From contig NC_079136.1 of assembly GCF_945859705.1 (NCBI RefSeq), positions 80,724,867 through 80,788,866 on the forward strand: a stretch of 64,000 nucleotides of DNA. The letters run 5' to 3'. The position numbers and the translations under genes are program-made. Below the pieces are notes generated by a model. The model saw only the letters and a program-made list of their open reading frames with translations, searched no databases and was not told where the DNA came from. How positions within the stretch are numbered: the stretch's first letter is position 1; each line of letters opens with the position of its first letter. This DNA is from Episyrphus balteatus. Its lineage: Eukaryota > Arthropoda > Insecta > Diptera > Syrphidae. Positions 57,375-64,000 of this stretch are shown here, piece by piece.

Positions 57375-58842
57375 CCCATTCTCTCCCATTGTACTTTTTA
57401 AAGTACAGTGAAATGCATTGACATTATGTGCATGCAAAAGCAGTCGGGGACATAAAATATTCGTTTTAAGATGCTTTTTAGACTTAACTGAGTGTTTTTG
57501 ATTTTTCCAATACATATATTTTTAAAAAATTGAATTAGGGTGTACGCAATTGTCTTTTCGCGCAAAGCATTTTAAATTATTTTTCTTTTTGCTACGGTCG
57601 AAAAAGTTTGTATATAAAAAAAAAAATTAATAGACCAAATGCTTTGCTTTTTTCTGCAATAATCAATTGGAAATAAACCCAAAATTAAGAAAATAATAAA
57701 TTTTATCATATTTTTATACATAAATACGGAGATAAGCAAAGCTAAAGTTAAATGTACTTTAAAAAGTACAGTGGGATCATACATACATTTTTCTTTCAAG
57801 TACTTTGAATGGATTTTATAACTATCCCAAGTATAAATTTGTATGAAAAACTTTTCCAAAATGTTGGTACTGTCCTAGAACAAGTCGATAACAATGCGGA
57901 AGTAGTAAAAGCTTATAGTTGGCTCAGGGAAATAAGGCTCAGGGTAATTACGCCCACTTTTATGGGGCTTATGACCTACTCAAGTCCCACTCAAGTGGGA
58001 CATTAGTCCCAAATAGCAAATTCGATTTTGTACTTATGCCCGACATCAGTCCATACCAGAATTTTATGGAGTTATACCCCACCAAGCATATTTGTTTTCA
58101 AAAGGTATCCAACAAAAGGATTCTTTAATTCCAGATTCTTCAAATGCAAAGGAACTTTGCATACAAGCAACTTCGCACCTACCCCATATCCAATAGTGCG
58201 TCCAAGCAGGGGTTGCTGGGAAGCATGCCCTCTTTCCCCTCCTAAACATATTTCACTTATACTGAGTGCAAGCACTGTATAATATGTAAGCAATAATGGT
58301 GTGTAAACAATGGTGGACACACTATAGGGTTTGTTGTACGTGCGAGGTTATGTCCCTGGGCCTTATATCCCTGATTTCTTGACCATTGGGTAGTATGACA
58401 GATGAAGAAGACATTGATGATGACAACATAAAAATAACAGAGCTACGGCTACCGTAATGTTCGACTTAAAATTACAAAAGCACTAACACTCCAATACCTC
58501 AAAAATCGCATTATAGAGAGCGCTAGACAACAGTTTCTTTAAAAAAAACTGCCTAATCAATTAAAGTGTCTCAAATGTCATTTATGGTTAAAATGTTGCT
58601 GTTGAATGTGCAATGTTGCACTATGCATTGCGAAAGAGTGTTTTGAAAATTCTAATATTTATGAAAATTAATATGGTATGCATGATCCCATTGTACTAAA
58701 AAAAGTACACCCCCATAACTCCTTACCAACAATTTTTAAAAATAATTTTTTTTTCTATATATCTTAACTTTTATCTAAATAAACAGAAAATATCATAAAA
58801 ATATATTATTTTTAATTTTTACTACACTTGGGTGCTAATGGG
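57375..58842. mobile_element. Candidate piggyBac-like element, non-autonomous
   Basis: It is flanked by TTAA on both sides (57371-57374 and 58843-58846). The ends read CCCATTCTCTCCCATTG and, reversed, CCCATTAGCACCCAAGTG: an imperfect inverted repeat starting CCC, as in piggyBac. Inside, inverted copies of GTAC.TTTTAAAGTACAGTG/ATGATCCCATTGTACT lie at about 57755 and 58685. A short acidic reading at 58397-58455 (MTDEEDIDDDN) recalls the acidic N-terminus of piggyBac transposases, but no DDD catalytic core is present. TTAA is common in AT-rich DNA, so the call is tentative. Confidence 0.45.
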
Positions 58843-59071
58843 TTAAGGTGGGTTCACATTGGTGCGTTGTTTTAAGATCGCACGTAAGCTATGGTTAACT
58901 TTCATTGTTTTAGTTATCTAAGTTTAGAAAGTAAGATGTTTGTTTTATTATCATGAATTTTTTTGTTAAAGTCGAATTCTATTAAAATCAAGTCTATTAC
59001 TTTTGTAAACACTTTTGATACCAATGTAATCTATTTTCGTCCTTTTCTCTCTTGAAAGAACATAAGAATTT

Positions 59072-60319
59072 GTCAGCAATTACATGAAGCCTCAAGAGGC
59101 GCGACTCTTTTTAAACATAATGAGTGCAAAAGAGAAAAAAGATGAAAGAAAAAATTATCCGACCGGAGAGTCGTGGGTCGTGAGTCCGAGACTCTTTTTT
59201 GACGTTTCTTTTTCCACTTTTTCTTTTTTCAACATTCCCTCACATTTCTTTTTGCTTCTTGGTGGAATACAACAACAACAAATTTTAATTCAAAAGATAA
59301 ATGTCAAATTTGAGTCCTTGACTCAAGATGCATTGTGTAATAGTACGCGCCTCACAGAATGATTACACACCCGACAAACAATTTTGGTTCTATAAAGCTT
59401 TACAGATGCAATTGTTGCTTCTTTAAAGCATTATAGAAGCAAAATTGTTAGTAGGGCAGCCACACAAAAAAATATAAAAGTTCTGACCTGGGATTGCGAC
59501 TAGATTTTTCATATAGTTTTTGGGTCGCTGAAACCGAATCCGAATTCCGTTTTGCTCCATCACGTCAGGTTTTCGAGATAACCTCATAAAATGTCACGAA
59601 AACAAAAAATTTGTTTCTCTGATCTGGATGTGCGAATATGTTAATCATATAGTTTTTGGATCACTGAATCCAGATTCGAAGTCAAAAAATTTCAAAACCA
59701 AAAAAACAAAAGTTTTTACCTGGGGTTGCTACTAAATTTTTCATATAGTTTTTGGGTCGCTGAAACCGAATCGGAAGTCTATTTTGGCGTATTACGTCAG
59801 GTTTTTGAAATATCCTCAAAAAATGTCTAAACTAAAAAAAAAAGTTCTTATCTGACATTTTTTGAGGATATCTCAAAAACCTGACATGATACGGAAAAAT
59901 AGAGTTCGAATTCGGTTTAAGCAACCCAAAAACTATATGAAAAACTTAGACGCAACCCCAAATAAGAAATTTAGTTTTTTTGGTTTTGACATTTTTTGAG
60001 GATATCTCAGAAACCTGATGTGATAGGGCAAAATTGACTTCGAATCTGGATTCAGTGATCCAAAAACTATATGATTTACATATTCGCATATCCAGATCAG
60101 TGAAAAAAATTTTTTGTTTTCGTGACATTTTTTTAGGTTATCTCGAAAACCTGACGTGATGGGGCAAAACGGACTCCAGATTCGGTTTCAGCGACCCAAA
60201 AATTATATGAAAAACTTAGTCGCAACCCAAGGTCAGAACTTTTTTTTTTTGTGGGTGTGTTATCAAAAGAAATTTCGAAAAAAGAGTCAAGCCTCTTGAG
60301 GCTTCATGTAATAGCTGAC
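59072..60319. repeat. Nested inverted-repeat element
   Basis: The outer arms of about 40 bp (containing TACATGAAGCCTCAAGAGGC at left) are reversed at 60290-60319. Inside lies a second palindrome, 59461-60259, with arms of about 350 bp containing TTCATATAGTTTTTGGGTCG, GACGTGATGG and TCAGGTTTTCGAGATA in both orientations. It is non-coding. It is probably one foldback element inserted in another. Confidence 0.6.
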
Positions 60320-60459
60320 TTTGACAGTTCCTTTACCATTTTACCAAGTTTTCACTTTTAGACGTTTACATTTTTGCATAAAAGGCACTAATATTTTATC
60401 GCCGCATGGCAAAGCGTTTTTCTTATGAGGTTCAGGGAAAACTAACAAAAACGTCTTTT

Positions 60460-61540
60460 TTGTTCCTTATCTACAATAACCTAAAAAGTGAAAAAAAAGG
60501 GAAATTTACAAAATTAATTTTTTTTTATTTCTTTCTAGCGCTATTTGTTTTTGTTTATTAAAGCAAAAAATAAGCTTTTTGCATCATTATTTTTGATTTT
60601 AAGGTAAGAAAAACTGTCAATAAATGAATTTGAAAATTTTGTAAAAAAGAGTTAAGGTATAACTACAACGGGCACTTTTTGCAAAAAGTCAAAAAGTGAA
60701 CATTTTCAAACTCATTTTGTGACAGTTTTTCCCATCACAAAATTAAAAATATTGATGCAGAAAGCTTATTTTTTGGTTTAAAAAAACAATTTTTGTAGTT
60801 TTTTTCTAAAAAAAAATAGCGCTAGAAAGAAATAAAAATTTTTTAATTTTGTAAATTTCCCACTTTTTCACTTTTTAGGCCATTGTAGTTATGCCTTTAA
60901 CAAATTGTTTTTATACAAAAAAAATATGGTTTTCGCATTTTTTGTTTTAATTTTCTAGCCCGAAGAACCATACAAAAATGCGTTTGAAAATTGTCACTTT
61001 TGTACTTTTTCACTTTTTGAGCCAATGTAGTTAAAAGCCACTTAATGCAAAAAGTCAGTAAGTCAACATTTTCAAACTCATTTTGTGATAGTTTTTTCGA
61101 CCAAAAATTAAAAATAATGATGCAGAAAGCTTATTTTTTGGTTTGAAAAACAATTTTTGTAGTTTTTTCCAAAAACAAATGGAGATTGAAAAGAAATACA
61201 TTTTTTTTACTTTTTTAAATTTCCCACTTTTTCACTTTTTAGGTCATTGTAGTTAAGCCTCAAGGCTTTAAAAGTATAACTACAACGGCAACTTTTTGCA
61301 AAAAGTCAAAAAGTGATAGATTCAAACTCATTTTATGACAGTTTTTACGACGACAAAATAAAAAATAATGATACAAAAAGCTTATTTTTTGGTTTCAAAA
61401 AAAATGTTCGGTAGTTTTTTCCAAAAATTAAAAAAAAAAAACAAATATTGCTAGAATGAAATTAAAAAAAAAATTTAATTTTGTAATTTTGCCACTTTTT
61501 CACTTTTTAGGTCATTGTAGTTATGGTTTTAACATACAAA
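60460..61540. repeat. Alternating inverted units with a TTTTTCACTTTTTAGG motif
   Basis: About five diverged units of 200-300 bp occur, in alternating orientation. Each is bounded by CATTGTAGTTA/TAACTACAACG and contains CACTTTTTCACTTTTTAGG, GAAAGCTTATTTTTTGGTTT and CAAACTCATTTTGTGACAG. It is non-coding. It looks like a locally amplified foldback repeat. Confidence 0.6.
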
Positions 61541-62689
61541 AATAAAAAAAAACGTTGTTGTGCGACGCAGTTGTCGTGGTAATGCCTTAAGAATTGATTT
61601 GTTTGATTAAAAAATGTCGCTTCTCACCACATACTACCACGGATTACCTTTTTACTACTGTATATTATGAAGATCTACACCTGAACATACCTGTGAACAT
61701 ATCTTTAATCATTATTAAGTGTCTGAACGCATTCATTAAAATTTTCCTGGAAGATTTGACATTTCTCAAACGTCAAGCTGAAAGTTTTCTTCGTATTGTT
61801 AATTTGAGAACACCAACTTCAAATAAAGAGTAAATTCTAATTGAATATCGTTTTTTTATTGCGGAAAAATATAAAATAAATAAAAAAAAAACCATTTGCG
61901 ATCAAAATATTTTTTTTCCTGGCATAGTTATTGTGAAAAAGTCAAATTACTGTGACTTTTCTTCCCGTGATTGTCTTCAGGATATTTTGTCTCTGTAAAA
62001 CGACAGCATACGGCCAAAATAATTAACTTTCTACTTCATCTTCACTCAGATCTTAATAATATCTGCAATTTCCTATTGATTTTGATTTAATTGAATTTAT
62101 ATTACCGAAGAAAATAAACAAAATTATTGATCAAAGGAATCTCTGGTTTTATTTTGCAGAAGTTGTTTCGATTTCAGATTGACGTACGTGTTAAAATTGT
62201 TGTCAAAGGACACATACACAATCGCAAAAAGAACTCGGTCTGTTTTCATGTTCCTACAAGCTAAATAAAAAAAAATGGTGTGAATGACAAATTTGAGTGA
62301 AGTTGGTGGAGGTTGAATGATTGACGGATGGAATTTGAACGAATGGAACATGAAACAGGTTGAATTGAATTGAAATGCAAGGTGCAAACACAATGCCCTT
62401 AAGGAGATTACACTTTGCATTTTCTTTTTCGATACTTTTTTTACGTAGTTGAGCGTAGTTAAAACGTAGTTCAACAATATCTAAATCAGGCTTAAAATAT
62501 ATCAAAAAGTAGGCATATTATATATTCCTGTGTAAAAAGTGTAGTTAATCGTAAGAAAACAACAACAAATACTATAAAAAATAAAGAAACTATTTTGGTA
62601 TTATTGTGTTCAAAATTGTTGCAAATAAAAAAAAAAAATAAAGAAATTGGCACTCGAATTTCGAGGGCTGGGTCGGCTAGTCTTTCTAT
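61541..62689. other. Spacer, no gene recognised
   Basis: A 79-codon plus-strand frame (61594-61833) has balanced composition and one hydrophobic stretch, but no known motif or supporting context. A minus-strand frame at 62124-62477 is likewise unidentified. Confidence 0.35.
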
Positions 62690-62790
62690 TAAAACAAAAA
62701 AGTTATAACAAGTTGAAGTCGTGTCGCGTTTTCGTTTCATCTTGTTTCAAATAACTACGATACTAAAGAAGTTTTCACTTCAAAAATCTT
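62690..62790 (-). repeat. Short inverted copy of the 33.63-33.72 kb sequence
   Basis: About 95 bp (containing GTCGTGTCGCGTTTTCGTTT) is the reverse complement of 33630-33715 with few differences. Confidence 0.65.
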
Positions 62791-64000
62791 AAATAAAATG
62801 TCGGTTAAATTGCCAATGCCAATTGGTCAAGTTTTGTTCTTCAAATTACAGCAGTCACCATCGTACCACCATTGTCTCAGTTTACAGAACCATTTTTGAT
62901 CGTTCTTTATCGCTATGTTAGTTTTGATTCCAACCTCGAATTTTTTTTTGACACGAAACCAATGTTTGCCCTCTAAAGTAAGTAAAAAGTATTCTTGTAT
63001 GGAAATTGAAAGTTGTCACCTTTTTATAGTTAGGTCCATTCTGGGCTCAGTTCGGCATGTTTCCTAGCTTAGAGTGTATCTAGCTAAGCACTTTCATTTT
63101 CAATTATAAAAACAATTTACCAGTACTTACTTTATCTATGTATAGTTTTTTAGAGAATGATCAATATATTTAATGAAACGACAGTGACTTAAAAACCTAC
63201 AGAACATCTTATAGCAAATAAATTTGGTCTGAGCCCCTAAGTCATCAATATCCTTACATTTCATTAATTAGTTTAGGAAGAATTTACTTTGATATGGAAA
63301 GAAGAACAATTTTGTGTAACTGCACAAAATGTTAGATCCATTTAAGAAGAATGAATTTTCTGAACAAGTGGCTGTTCAAAAATATAAACATGGGCCATTT
63401 AAGAGTTTAGTTAGGATATTTCTAATACAAATATACTGGCCCCTGGTTGTTGTGTTGCTCACTTATACACACACACATATATAACTTCATATCTATATAG
63501 TTTTTCCTGTATATATTTGTATCTTAGAAAGGAAGGTGTCCTTAACAGCTTCCTAGAGACGTCATCACTCCAACAAAATATAATCCAAGCAAATGGCAAT
63601 AAATAGGATTTATCTTGGAAAATAATTTTCCTTAATAAATTATCCTAACTTGCTCATTGTGGGATATGTGGACTATGATGTTTTGATTACTTTATCCTGT
63701 GTTTGGGTGCTCTCTGCCTGACTCTGATAAACAAACATAAACTATTATACTCTTATACTACATAACTATAACGTCACAGTGGATGACATTCAGTAGAAGA
63801 AGAGACATAGAGAGTGCTATCTCTGACATCATGCAATGACTAAATGTCAACCGGATGAGAATGAGAAAGTAAATGCTGATGAGTTATGGTAATGACGAAG
63901 CTAGTTTTTGGATGTTATATCTATGCTATATGCTTTTGGTTTATTTCTTATATCATGTCGGGGATATTACTTATAACTCAGTTATGAAATGTTTAGACAT
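62791..64000. other. Spacer, no gene recognised
   Basis: A short CA/TA microsatellite lies near 63465-63485. No gene, RNA or repeat structure is otherwise supported to the window end. Confidence 0.35.

Noticed and set aside
61594..61833. 79-codon plus-strand ORF as a small gene
   Set aside because: No recognisable domain, signal peptide or context. Length is within chance for the region.

Overview
The window is AT-rich, non-coding, repeat-dense eukaryotic DNA. It carries no bacterial-type operons, and I see no convincing single-copy host gene. A Penelope-like element, a non-LTR retrotransposon with a (TAA)n-type tail, many small foldback/MITE-like DNA elements and long homopolymer runs together suggest an insect, probably a dipteran. 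That assignment is inference.

Layout. From 1 to 5.9 kb there is AT-rich spacer with two inverted-repeat elements, at 2.2 kb and 3.5-4.7 kb. From 5.88 to 14.72 kb there is a compound retroelement. A Penelope-like element (PLE, minus strand) is bounded by a 19-bp target-site duplication and has three hammerhead-ribozyme-like terminal repeats, an RT and a GIY-YIG endonuclease. An inverted 1.1-kb partial copy is attached at its 5' side, and its RT is split by a nested 4.6-kb LINE (minus strand, ORF1 + ORF2). From 14.7 to 45.4 kb there is AT-rich spacer with foldback elements at 18.5, 20.4-22.1, 29.6 and 43.8 kb. This stretch also holds a repeated unit family at 33.5-35.1 kb with relatives elsewhere, a hAT-like element at 39.0-40.6 kb and a possible transposon-related ORF remnant at 25.4-25.9 kb.

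From 45.41 to 51.94 kb there is a 6.5-kb satellite of about 590 copies of an 11-bp, nearly palindromic unit (consensus GGGACATGYCY). Almost every unit fits the p53-family half-site consensus RRRCWWGYYY. Because 11 is not a multiple of 3 and the unit is nearly self-complementary, all six frames are open over long distances. The very long ORFs there (up to 1,553 codons) are best read as satellite, not genes.

From 52 to 64 kb there is a possible decayed coding fragment at 52.4-52.7 kb and a second hAT-like copy (54.20-55.92 kb) whose interior contains a separate 8-bp minisatellite (GCGACAWG). A TTAA-flanked piggyBac-like candidate lies at 57.4-58.8 kb, followed by a nest of palindromic repeats at 59.1-61.5 kb.

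The genes do not form a pathway: all recognisable coding belongs to retroelements, and their nesting gives a relative history. The PLE inserted first, the LINE later jumped into its RT reading frame, and both are now damaged or probably inactive. The most unusual object is the 11-bp array.
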